Positions 12,200-23,400 of a DNA stretch of 64,000 nucleotides are shown one piece after another; within the stretch, counting starts at the first letter, position 1, and every line of letters starts with the position of its first letter. The DNA lies in assembly GCA_024516035.1 (NCBI GenBank), contig CM044967.1:9916990-9980989 (forward strand). Reading direction: 5' to 3'. Source of the DNA: Bactericera cockerelli (lineage: Eukaryota > Arthropoda > Insecta > Hemiptera > Triozidae). The notes under the pieces are model-generated. The model saw only the letters and a program-made list of their open reading frames with translations, was not told the origin of the DNA and made no database searches. Position numbers and translations under genes: made by a program.

Positions 12200-13700
12200 C
12201 CAGAAATAATTACATAATTTCTTTAGTGAGTGTGGTTTTCTGTGGAATATCAGTTTATAGAGCGCATTATAATGGACCATTCCTTTGTTTCGACCTTCTA
12301 CTAGACAAGAACCATTTGACTCTTAGACACAGTAAAATAAAATACCTGAACTGACCCTTTTTGTGTTTATAATTTATAACTGACATTAAAAATCTTATTT
12401 TTTCTATTATTATTTCCATATTATAGGGTGTAACTCAATCATAGATATTGATCCAAAATCAGTGCCTGGGTTTCATATAGGACTACAAAAAAATCAAATA
12501 TATTTCTAGGTTTTTTTCGAAGCTTTTGGCATTCAACCGTCATTTGTTTGTTTGTTTTTTTTTTTTCCAAAAATCTCTCTGATCAGCCAAAAACATCATA
12601 GTTAGTAGAGTTCTTCACTAAGAAAAAGTTGTTTACCATTTCCAAAAGCTGAATGCATAAAGTATGTGTTGGGAATTTTATAATTAAGTCTAGATGTACC
12701 CCATTACTTCCATTTGAATTGAGAGCCAGTTGCGTTACATCCTGTGTAGTCTAGTATACACACTATCATAAAAATGATTGAATTCAAGCTTGAATTTTTT
12801 TTAACAGATTCACTAGTATACATTAATATTTATTCACTTGAAATTAATTCCGGGATTTTTGTTAAGTTGTTTCACTTGATTGGACATGCAAAACCTCAAA
12901 AAATCGTCTTAAAACTACTAAACTGCGCGCTTACTACAGAAAAATACTTTTCTTATTATTGAAGTAGACAGAATTTTGCAACACGACGTTCAAAATAAAG
13001 AGTTTCCCGGAAAGAATGCAAGCTTGACTGTTTTTATATTTACATTGTATTAAAATATGTTACGGAAAATGATTAATATATTTTTTGTTTTTTCTCCAAT
13101 ATACCAGATAAGTAACCAAAAATATGATTTAGTACTTAGGCTTTAGTAAGACTCATTGAAACACAGATGAAGTCTAATTCTTTATGTATGCAGGTTAGCA
13201 TTTATGAAGAGGCTTTAAGAAAAGGCTGATATAATTGGATAGCAATTATAATTTTATTAATAAATCTTCTTCAGCCGTTTTCTTTAAATTCTGTACATAA
13301 ATCAGGGTTAAACTAACTGCATAGATGAATGGGCCCGAGAGTTGGATTTTTGTTTTCCTACCAAGAATTTCTTCAACCTAAATGGTGAAAATCCTATGGC
13401 CCAGTTAGAAAGTAATCACACCGCATTATAAAAATGCTAACGTTTCGTTTTCCTTTTCAGAAAATGGGAGACAAATTGTATTGTTAACTTTTGGAAGAAA
13501 GAGAAAGTATTTTAGTGTACCTTCTTAGATAGGGTAGGTAGTGTAGCAAATCTTCCACTAGAAATTATATTGTACCCAACTCTTTGACTCTCTCATCAAT
13601 GAAGTTCTAGATAACTAAGTGGTGAACTGGAATAAAACTGGTTAAAGAAAAAACCTCATATGCTTTACAATAAAATATGTTATAATTTATTTGTATTTTG
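12200..13700 (+). other. Probable 3' UTR of the EPS8-like gene
   Basis: Non-coding sequence after the stop at 12,197-12,199. Candidate poly(A) signals AATAAA are at 12336, 12994, 13631 and 13669; I cannot tell which is used. ORFs in this stretch are short and featureless. Confidence 0.45.
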
Positions 13701-15230
13701 AATGCCTTTTATTAATAATTAACAAAAAAAAGTAAGGGAAGTATGACTAAACTAAAGCATTGCCACGTTATACAACGTGTTAATCTTTTTGTTTTATATT
13801 ATCTGTTTCATATTGTTGTTTTTCATTATTAATTAAAAATATTACTAGTTCTTATGCTTATATTTGTTATTCAATTAAATTATTACTTTTACAAATATTG
13901 TATCTTGGAAAATTTTACGCAAATTAACCATCTAATAAGTAAAACATTTAACACAGTGCCCAGAAGTTTTTATGTTGCTGTTTGTAACCAGTTTGGTTAC
14001 AGCTGGAGGGGGGTGGAGTGATGGTCTCCAGCCAACTTAATTGAAAAGTTGGCTCAACCTGAAACACATATTTTTCTGTGCGATCAACCATTAAACCATT
14101 GGGAAAACTGGCTAGGGTTTTCTAGTCTGTTCTCTATTTAGAGTCCTCTAGCGAGACATTTTTCACCACATTTGTTTATCATATCAACATATTTTCAAAC
14201 AGATGAAATCTTTAATACCTCTTGAGTTGATAACACATTTATTTTATTAGCATTCATACCGATGTTCTGTATTGTCTTATTCATTGGGTTATCTCAATAC
14301 CTCATCATTTATACTTCTTCTTAATAAGGGTGAAATAAATAGACAAAATCGGATTCAGCTAGGCAAAGGAGACAAATAATTGGCTTCTTTGCTTAGCTAA
14401 TCAAATGAGAATGAAACAATCGTCTTAAGCTGTTTGGGAACAAATATGATGTATTTAATGTTCGAAATACTTTTTAATGAACTACCTGGAAATTTTGGAA
14501 GATAGGAATCTAAAATCATGAATTGGCATTCTCACTTGATTGTTTCAAAATGAAATTGTTTATCCTCCCCTTCAGCTGTACATTTTTTATTTTATTTTTT
14601 AAGTACGCAAAATAGTTTTAAAAGTTGATACTTCTGTGGGTTTGATTTGTAATGTGTTGAAAAAACACATTTTATTGGTTAAAAGTTACGTTATCTCCAT
14701 TTATTAGACCTAATTTTATACTTATTTAATATATACTTCCGTCCAAATATTTTCTAACCTGAAATCCTTCCTTCCTCTTTTTATAGAGATATTATATAAT
14801 TTATCAAGATTTTATTATTTTTTTACTTTGAATTATTATTTATTTTTTGAAGTGCTATATTATATTATTAAAGTAATGTATACATGTACTATTTTTATTT
14901 TGTTTTCTCTAAGTTAGTAAAATTGATTATTTTTGCAGAACACAACATGATGTTTAAACACTTACTGTTGTGATGAGGCTATACATATATGAGATGATTA
15001 CTGTTGTGATGAGGCTTTGTGAAGTCTATCTATTTTAAATTATTGACCAACCTCAGTATCTCGATCGATAAAGCGAGTTTCAAGTTAAGCCATAATTTTA
15101 TTAAATCGAGTTTGAGTAATTAAGATAACTATCACGATTGTGATTGACACAAATATGATAACTATTTTAAATTTTGGGAATATTAAGAAGATTTTTCTTT
15201 AAAAAAAATCTTCCTCATCACAATCTATCG
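13701..15230. other. AT-rich intergenic stretch with SINE-like pieces
   Basis: No gene found between the EPS8 3' end and the 3' end of the - strand gene at 15,306. The phrase TACTGTTGTGATGAGGCT is repeated at about 14,963 and 14,998. From about 15,046, CCTCAGTATCTCGATCGATAA begins a SINE-like sequence related to those at 17,140 and 63,345. Confidence 0.5.
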
Positions 15231-15233
15231 CCA

Positions 15234-15239
15234 TTTATT
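15234..15239 (-). terminator. Poly(A) signal for the Gly/Tyr-rich gene
   Basis: AATAAA on the - strand, about 67 bases after the stop codon at 15,306. Confidence 0.5.
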
Positions 15240-15305
15240 TTATCAAAGGAAAACAGTAATTTATGAACCCGTAACTATTCTAATAATTTGACTCTTTTGT
15301 CTTGG

Positions 15306-16726
15306 TCACGACTTGGTGACTCTCTCATTTTTATCAACAAACAACTTGCTTGGAGTTGGAATCTGGTACTTGGAAGAGGATCTTGTTACAAGTCCCAAAG
15401 GATGAGAAGGATAGGGTTGATACGATCTGGTTATGACTGGATTCGGGTTGTACTGTCCTGTCAAAGGAATTTGGGGGATGACGGCCGGGGTTATCACGGG
15501 AGGTGGTAGTACTGCGGTATTGATGACTGGAGGAATGTAGGGAGCTGGGGACAGAACTGGTAAAGGGTTGTTGTTGTATCCATATCCTTGCCCTACTCCC
15601 CCGCCATATACCTTGGTATCCCCAATGTTATTCACGTAGCCAGTTTTTGTTCCAAATCCTTGTCCTCCACCGAAGTTCTGTTTATTTCCGTGTTCGTTTG
15701 TTTTGAGATGGGCATCATGATAAGCTCCTCCAAAAGCATTGCCTGCACCATCTCGGCTACGATGATCTTTGCTTCCGTATTGAATACTGCCACCATGACC
15801 TAGACCATCATCATAGTATGTGGCCTTGTTACCACTTTCGTTCTTGGAGTAGGAAGTGCTAAATCCAGCTACTTGATGGCCGCGATTTCTACCTCGTACA
15901 TCCCCGTAAGAACCACCCTGAACGTTGGTGAGACCAATGTCTTTGCCACCTGTAACAGATGATTAAAATGTTAAGTACAGACTTTGCTTGTTATTTCAAT
16001 ACGTAAATTAATTGTACAGGCTCATTTTTTAGTTATTACCCACAAAACAATTGTTTTTATACCTAAATCTATATCCATATAATCAATTATCCGTCTGTAT
16101 ATCTGTGGCTATGTTCTTAATAAAAATTCACCGTTTGTCCAATTTTGTTGAAACTTGGTACATGTGTTCGTAATGGTCTTGCGGGTAACTTCTTATAAAA
16201 AAATTAAATGAAAAAACACGTTCCTTAAACATGCAAATTACGGACGAGGAAGCTACGGGGAATGATCTAGGTAAGCCACATTTTGGTATTACTTCGTATC
16301 TCTGGATCACCTTTCGATTTTCATTGAGAAAAAAAATTAAAAAAAACTAGCTATAATGTGAAACGATGTCTTACCCCCGTACGCATGTCCAACATCAAAT
16401 CCATTCTTGGTGCCTAGGTTACCATGATAGAAACCATTTGCGTCTGTGTATCCTCCTGCCCCGTAACCCCTGTCTCCGTAGGTATTCAACGCCTGTACAC
16501 CATTGTTAGACAACCCATTGGCTGCTGTATTGTAAGCCCCGTTCACACCCCACACCCCCGGGGCGTTGATCAGGGGCGGCCCCACGGGCTGTACCTGGGC
16601 GTACTCTCCGCCCATCACTGTATCAAGGGTGAGGTTAATGTAGAACGCCTGCACTGCCAGGCCAATCCCTGTGAGGTGAAGGGATTTGTTCTGAGCTGTA
16701 GAGACTTTGGAGGGTCGCCCAAACAT
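15306..16726 (-). CDS. Gly/Tyr/Pro-rich, probably extracellular (cuticle-like) protein
   Basis: Two coding exons: 16,726-16,375 (5' part) and 15,949-15,306, joined through donor GGGG|GTAAGA and acceptor TTACAG|GTGG in phase, giving about 331 aa. The middle is rich in Gly, Tyr, Asn, His and Lys (GGYTDANGFYHGN, FSTSYSKNESGNKATYYDDG, HGGSIQYGSKDH). The last 80 residues are Pro/Ile/Val-rich (PVINTAVLPPPVITPAVIP). This composition is typical of insect cuticular or other extracellular structural proteins, but I recognise no named domain such as the chitin-binding RR consensus. An upstream exon (17,933 to about 18,125) contains no ATG, so translation should start at AACATGT in the second exon. The predicted N-terminus has a moderately hydrophobic stretch (IGLAVQAFYINLTL) and only a weak signal peptide; an alternative coding first exon is possible. 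Local GC is higher than in the neighbours. Confidence 0.75.
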
Positions 16727-17139
16727 GTTCTGAAATTAGACAACATTTGTCTTTATATAGGGTCTTTAGGAAGTCTTTATAAAGGGTCTTCAAAATGGCT
16801 CGACAGTAAATTGGAATTTTAAAAGGAAAAATCAAATTTTATTCAATTTACGTTAAATACAAGCCGGGAAATCGCAGATCGACTTAAGAAAATGTGAAAA
16901 TCCGTAAAAATGATTATGAATACAAATTATGTATTGAGATTTATTCTACAATAATTCTACATTTGTTAGGACCAGTTTGCTGACTGCCGTTAGGACCAAG
17001 TAATCGTTCGATTGCTGAAACTTTCAAAAAATTCCTAGGTATAACGAATTTATTATTGTATTATTTATTTATTTGCGAATCGCATGATACTCGTATTTTG
17101 AAATAAGTCGTATAATGATCACGCCTCTTGCTTTTGTAC

Positions 17140-17285
17140 CCAAATTGTGGACAAACTGAACTCAGTAGTTTGATTGATAAGGCAGTGGACTTGTTACCTG
17201 CAGTTCGGTGGTTCGCGTCAGAAGTACTGCAAAAATTTAGTGAGGTGAGTTTGAGAAATTGTGATATCACACGATTGTGAATATG
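17140..17285 (+). repeat. tRNA-derived SINE fragment
   Basis: TCAGTAGTTTGATTGATAAG followed by TTACCTGCAGTTCGGTGGTTCGCG is a tRNA-like head with A- and B-box regions. The tail contains GTGATATCACACGATTGTG. Relatives: 15,046 (+), 63,345 (+) and 50,400-50,460 (-). It lies in the intron of the Gly/Tyr-rich gene. Confidence 0.55.
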
Positions 17286-17723
17286 TATTGTGATTCACAC
17301 TCGTGTTGTTTTTTTGCATTGTGAGGAAACTGCAAGAACACAAAATGATGACTATACGAGTATGCTTTGTAAAATCGTTCACGCATATCAAATGACATAA
17401 GCTACTCGTATGCTCTCTTTACGCAAATGTATTAAATGTATACTAACACCCTCAAAACAGCTCGGTGACTCGTTTTTTTTTTTTTTTTTGGACAGTGTTA
17501 ATTTTTCAACAAATCCGATATGAGAAACACGTAAATATTATGTTCGTGTTGTTACCTACGTTCCAGAACACATAATACAATTCAACTATAGATAGGATAA
17601 TGGAATAAAATATAAGTGATTCGTTACGTGACGGGTACTAAATTTATTTCCTCCAGTGAATTGTTTATAAGTACATAATATCATTTTATTTATCCTCTCT
17701 TAAACATGTAAGTCATACAATTA

Positions 17724-17926
17724 CAGTCGCACCTGTCCATAAGAGAACTCAAGGGACCGGAATTGTTTTCTCTTATAAATAGGTTATTTTCACTTTTAGA
17801 GAGGTAAATTTTATCTGGAAAATTTTCTCTTATTTCCAGGTTTCTCTTATAAAGAAGTTATTTTCACTTATAAAGAGGTAAATTGGATCTGGAAATTGTT
17901 CTCTTATATCCAGGATCGACTGCATT
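17724..17926. repeat. Repeat with internal duplication, CTCTTATAAA motifs
   Basis: CTCTTATAAATAGGTTATTTTC and CTCTTATAAAGAAGTTATTTTC, each followed by an AGAGGTAAATT-type phrase and then GATCTGGAAA or TATCTGGAAAA, form two tandem copies. The outer ends CAGTCGCACC and GGATCGACTG are partly inverted, suggesting a decayed TIR element immediately next to the splice donor of the non-coding exon at 17,933. Confidence 0.4.
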
Positions 17927-17932
17927 ACTTAC

Positions 17933-18125
17933 CGTCTAGAATGAAAATCCGTCCGTGCTGATGACTTCCTATTTCAACCAGTTCGTCTCAAATGTCAAGC
18001 GAAGACTAACAGCTAAAAATAGTTCTGTTCCCGGTATTCCTCGTACACTTGTGTTCAAGACCTTCAAAAATACTGAATTCACTAGCAAATCCTTCTCACG
18101 TTCAGTGATCAATTTAGTGCGAAAC
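17933..18125 (-). other. Non-coding first exon of the Gly/Tyr-rich gene
   Basis: On the - strand this ends in TCTAGACG|GTAAGT, a strong splice donor at 17,927-17,932. The exon has no ATG. Its 5' limit is inferred from the TATA box about 30 bases upstream. Confidence 0.5.
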
Positions 18126-18148
18126 TAAGTGCGATAAACTGAATTAGG

Positions 18149-18158
18149 TTTTATATAT
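18149..18158 (-). promoter_or_regulatory. TATA box (CTATATATAAAA) for the - strand gene
   Basis: CTATATATAAAACC on the - strand lies the right distance from the deduced first exon. TATA-driven promoters are common in insect cuticle and other stage-regulated structural genes, which fits the product's composition. Confidence 0.5.
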
Positions 18159-18199
18159 AGAGAAAACCTTCAACGGATTAAGCGGTGCAATTCGTCTTC

Positions 18200-18950
18200 A
18201 ATTTGATGATACAACCAATATATTTTCCGATCTAATGTGTTACCTAATCATCGATTCGGCTGACAAAGAACTTGTCTGTTTTGGAATAGCAATTATATTA
18301 TTAGGTACCTATGTTTTGTGAGTCGAGTGGTCAATAGACTTGATCAGATCCCAACAAATGCATGAATTTTCCTCATAATTGTGTGAATAATAACTCGAGG
18401 CACTCAAATTTCCAGTACAGGGATACTCACAACTCAGGGTAGTTTTGTTAGTAAGCGGGAAAGAGCTGATGTAAACGCCGAATCAAAAATCAAAACTGAT
18501 AGGGCAGATTTCTAAGATTAGTCTTAGGAAAGAATGTTATATTCTATGAACTTTTTTTCGAAAAGTGCTTGGTCTTTCTCCTAGAAGCTTTGAAAATTCA
18601 AAAACTAAAAATCGTTTTATTGCAATAACTTCTGAATTATTTGAGGTAAGTAATTTAAAAGAAAATACTCTCGAAACCTGGTGGGTACTTTCAGCTTCTG
18701 TGATTATCATGTCTGTGAAACTCTCAAGAGACGTTTGCACCGGGTTCACCTACTGAAAAAAAACACCAACTTTTTTTTCAGTTAAGATAGATAAATATCA
18801 ATAAGATCATTGAATAAAGCGTGTTTTCGTTTACAAAAAAGGTCAGGATAAATTTTCTGAGAAATGAACTTAATATGCACAAAATGTGTTTGTAGCTTGC
18901 CATTCCGTAGTATGCCGCTGTATGCTTCCCCTCTGATGGGTGAGAAGTGA
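18200..18950. other. Intergenic, nothing recognised
   Basis: AT-rich sequence without a conserved ORF. The antisense ORF pair at 18,537-18,756 overlaps itself and shows no family features. Confidence 0.4.
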
Positions 18951-18954
18951 CCCA

Positions 18955-19190
18955 ATCTTAATATATAAATGTCAAAGTCACTGACTGACTGATCATCGCT
19001 GTTTCTCCGAACTGGTAAGTCCTAGGAAGCTGAAATTTGGTAGGTAGCTTTGTCTTATAGTCTAAATGTGCAATAAGACGGGATTTTTCGAAATTCCCAC
19101 TGCAACACCTGCCATTGGCGGAAAAGGATTTTTTGCTTTGCGGGCCATGCCTCGACCCGCAAAGCGGGCGACAGCTCGCTAGTACTTAAT
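18955..19190 (-). repeat. Copy of the CCCGC-ended interspersed repeat
   Basis: Contains GTCACTGACTGACTGAT, then GGTAGGTAGCTTTGTCTTATAG, GAAATTCCCACTGCAACACC and the end GACCCGCAAAGCGGGCGACA. It is the reverse-strand relative of the longer copy at 29,487-30,237. Confidence 0.65.
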
Positions 19191-19639
19191 ATTTCTGATT
19201 TAGGTGTTGGGTCAACAGTCAACACGAGTACACCGGAAGTGCTCACTTAAAACAATAAATTGATTGTAATCAAATTATTAATATTAAAAAACGATTTTTA
19301 CTTCTAATTATAAAAGCTCATAAAAAATGAGAAAACATTTTTCGATGAAAAGTTCATGGAATAAACGATCCCCATTTTGGTGTTGGGAATTCACCCTATC
19401 AATTTGATGCAGACATTTTGTTAAACTTTGAACGGTTGCCAAGCACGAAGAGTGATGAAGCTTATCTTTAGAAAACTAGAAGAAACCTTTTTTAAAAGGC
19501 TGCCTTGAAATAGCTTCAAAATTACGCAGAAAAATTCCTCAATTGGGCACCATAATGGAATAAAAGACGCCCGACGTAAATTTATTTTAACAATATTATG
19601 AAAACACTCCAGATTTTTTTATTCGTTCTTAATATGAAT

Positions 19640-19900
19640 GAATAAAGAGCGCCTCCGTGTTGTAACTACTGCCCTTATTCCAAAGATCCTGAGTCCGATT
19701 CCCGGTCGGAGCAGATTTTTCACACAGAAAATTCAGGTCAAACCGCGCGAATACGTGAGGCTGGCATTTCCGGCCTTACCCAGGTTAATGTGGGTAGCTG
19801 GTACGATAAAAATGCACCACACCCAACTAACCTCAATCATTAGGTTGACCAATGCCGACCCCAAGTAGGTTTGTGAAAAGGCAAAGTGAAAGAAGTGAAG
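19640..19900 (+). repeat. tRNA-related SINE, family of 39,545
   Basis: GCCTCCGTGTTGTAACTACTG, GATCCTGAGTCCGATTCCCGG (B-box-like) and GAGGCTGGCATTTCCGG match the better copy at 39,545-39,900. Partial copies: 38,425 and 42,628. Confidence 0.6.
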
Positions 19901-20212
19901 AAGAATTTAATAAAAAATGAGCGAGTAGTGAATCTCATTATAAGATTATTTTATCGACTCTTTAGTATTATACGAGTAATAAATTATATTATGTGGTTGA
20001 TTTCATAAAAGAACTACCAACTTACATTTGTGTTTGTGCCTACATTCATTGCCGATTGACCAGACCATAAAGAAAGTACAAAAATTGATCTAGAAAGATG
20101 GGCCCAACAAAAGAGGACGAAAAAAAACGCTTGCATACGAGTCTGCAACCATTGGGACATTTTCATCTTTACTATTCAAGGTCCAAAACCCAACTGACCA
20201 AATTTCGTATTG

Positions 20213-20323
20213 TGCGCATGACACATACCTTCTCTCTTCTCTCCCTCTACAATTCAATACTTCGCCATTGTGCGCATGACACACACTTTCCCTCTTCTCT
20301 CCCTTTACAATTCAATATTTCGT
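20213..20323. repeat. Tandem duplication of about 55 bp
   Basis: TGTGCGCATGACACA, then CTCTTCTCTCCCT, then ACAATTCAATA and TTCG occur twice head to tail. Confidence 0.7.
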
Positions 20324-20475
20324 TACATAATATCGTTACATAATTTCGTCACATAATATCGTTACATAATATCGTTACATAATATCGTTACATAATTTCG
20401 TTACATAATTTCGTTACATAATATCGTTACATAATATCGTTACATAATTTCGTTACATAATTTCGTCACATAATT
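20319..20475. repeat. 13-bp tandem array (TATCGTTACATAA)
   Basis: About 12 copies of a 13-base unit alternating TATCGTTACATAA and TTTCGTTACATAA, with a few CGTCAC variants. It starts exactly where the preceding 55-bp duplication ends, so the first TTTCG of the array looks seeded from it. Confidence 0.85.
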
Positions 20476-20479
20476 TTGG

Positions 20480-23400
20480 TTATGTGCCAGAGCAAAGACA
20501 TGAAAATGTCAATAATGCAAATTTTGCCTTCCAATTCGAAATAATTTCTAATGTAAAACTATCACAGATAGAACAATTAGAGCAATTGGAACGGGATGAA
20601 AAATTCAGTATCAATACAAGATCAATCCAGGCTATCTTTGAACGTGAAAATCATGCCCATTTCATGGGCGAGCAGAGGAGGAAAACTTGAAAGAAAATAA
20701 GTCATAACTTTTTGATGGTTGATTATATTTTGCATTTCGTTCTCGCTCAGTAAGAACCAATGTCAAAAAAGGTCTCAATAACTGTATCAGGGTCTCATTC
20801 CTGAAAGCAATCTCACTCTCAAAATACCCCAAATCTACCTTTCAACCCCCAAATTTCGTTCAAATAAACTAATCAGAATGTGTTGTTTAGCAGTGGAAAG
20901 GAAGATTTGGAGATTATGAGGGTGAGAAAGTTTTCTAGAACGAGACCCAGATATCGAAGTTTTCATGAGAATTGACACCCTTCTGAATCGTGGCCAGTGC
21001 TCTTATATTTCTCTAGTTATCTTTATATATTCAGACTCTTCAGTTTATTTTCGTGACTGTCTCTGAAGTCTCATAACTACTCATTTGTTGATCACTGAAC
21101 TGCAAAAGATTAAATTTGTATATTTGCTTGATGACTAGGTGAGGTAGGTAAGCCTGCAAGTTGCAAGTAGTTATAAATATTTGAAATCCTATATAAAAGA
21201 AAAGTTTCTCGTTGAAATTAAACTGACGAGTTTTTGCACGTGCAATCATTTTCTCAAGAGAATGTTATAATTTTAGTCCCTGTAAAGAAAATCAAAGAAA
21301 AATAAGACAGTAATATTTTGTCAACATTAATTGTAAGACTTTTTCAATTCATATTATCATAGGGGTAAAATAAATCCACAAATCAAAAATAAAATAAAAA
21401 GGACAACAGAGATACGAAAAAAACTCGAATTTTCCGTTAAGAGATTATTGTATTTTCGCAATAGCTTTTCAAAACTCTTTTTTCTAGATATAATAGTGTA
21501 GAGGTTACAGAATCAATGCTTAGAAGTTGTTGTAATGAGCAAAATATTGCATTTTTTCATTTCTTTAGAAGTTTGGGCTCCAGAAAATTCGATTGAAAAT
21601 ACATAGATTATTAATGTTATATGGGTTTTATCTGTAACTATTATATTATTAATAGAAAACTAGAGTTAGAAATCGAAAAAAGATTTTTTTGTTAGAAAAA
21701 GAAGCGTGTTTCATGGTGCAACAAAAACGTATAAAATATTATAATAGGCATTCAAAGCGACATCAATAAAATTACATGATATTGTTGCGAGAGAAACATC
21801 TTACAGTTTTTGTCTTATGCAAACAAACTTACAAGGGTCAAATAAGTACAAAAATATAACACTAATACCTAATGTTCAAGGAATAAATAAACGTTTAAGA
21901 AGAGGTTTTGATCAAAGTTTATATTGAAAATAATAAATCTGGTGTCAAATAAAGAAATAATAAGATGAAGAACCGGTCACTTCGATTTCTTAATAACTTA
22001 TTTTCTTTTGTTGTACTTGACAACAATTCAATCAATTATACTTATATGATAATGATAAATAAAAAAAAAATCATGAAAAAAATAGCTTGTATGAAATAGC
22101 TTGAGCCAAAAAAGTTAAAAGAATACAATGTGGCCGGTTTTTGACACCCAGTATGAAGTAACATTTTTATAGGTTAATATGCTTAATATATTATTGAAAT
22201 GTTTTGTACAAGCCAGTTAACAGAGAAGTGTGAAAAAAAGATAATCTTATTGGTTAAAATGAAAACTCTTTTTTGAAATAATAACATAATGCAGAGTTGG
22301 GATGCTTCATAAGACATAGTTAAGCACTATCGCCACTATCACACTCTTTTTGTCCTCTGCAATATCAAGAATCAGAAGGAATATTAATCAGTTGTGCATT
22401 GGACAAAATTAGTTATGAAAATGTAAGAAAGATATTCTGATGATGGTAATTTATATGCTCCCACCAACTTCACTTGTGAGGATAATAATACTATCCCGAA
22501 GAGTTGTATGTCTATCTTTTTCTCACACAAGGTGTACTTAATACATTAATAAGTAAACGGTTCTCTAATGCAAATTATCACTATGACTAAGAAATATTTA
22601 TTCGATATACGAAGTTAATGTAAATAATGTGGCCAGTTATTTGATATAACTAATGTATCTTGGGAGCAGAATATGTTTTATTCACATATCATTTTGTGTT
22701 TAGATGCGTCCAAAATTTAAGATGGAGAATAAGAAAAACGAAGGGGATAATGAACCTAATTATAGTGGGACGAAACAATACGGGAACTGAGTTACATCTT
22801 ATTCTCCTCCTAGCAGTATAAAAATATATTAATTTGGAAAGTAAAACTTCAGCACTACGATGATCGAATTCAAAATTTACCATAGACATTTTGATATGTT
22901 GATTTTACCCCGTTTTACAGAATTTAGAGGTTTTCAACACACAAGTATCCTTCACAAATTCCATTAAAAGATGTATAGAATACAATATTAATGTACAAAA
23001 TAGTCCATGAAATATAACGCTACCAACAAGGCGTAGAAAGGGAACTTAATAAATTGAGGAACAAACAGAAACACTTCGAAAAATGTATATTTTCAAAGCA
23101 AATGCATACTTTTCAAAGCTTCCTAAACATTACAAAATAAAATAGAACATAGAAGGAAAGGGATGGAGAGAGAGAGAGAGATAGGAGAAACATAATTTTC
23201 TTTATTCCATAATACTTGTAAATTGTAGGTGATATCTAAAGATGAAACAAAATGAAGAGTAATGGAAATTACTATGTATAATTGTATATGTAATAGAATA
23301 GCTTATATCGCAAACCATACAATTTTCATTTCCAAATTTACACCCTTGGAGTTCAAAATTAAGAGAAAATAAAGGGAAGGGGACAAATGAAAATGAGTCT

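Noticed and set aside
16424..16822. 132-codon ORF on the + strand
   Set aside because: It is antisense to the GC-richer exon of the Gly/Tyr-rich gene, which explains its length.
20484..20690. 68-codon ORF following the 13-bp array
   Set aside because: It has a plausible composition but no conserved motif, no splice context and no support; not called as a gene.
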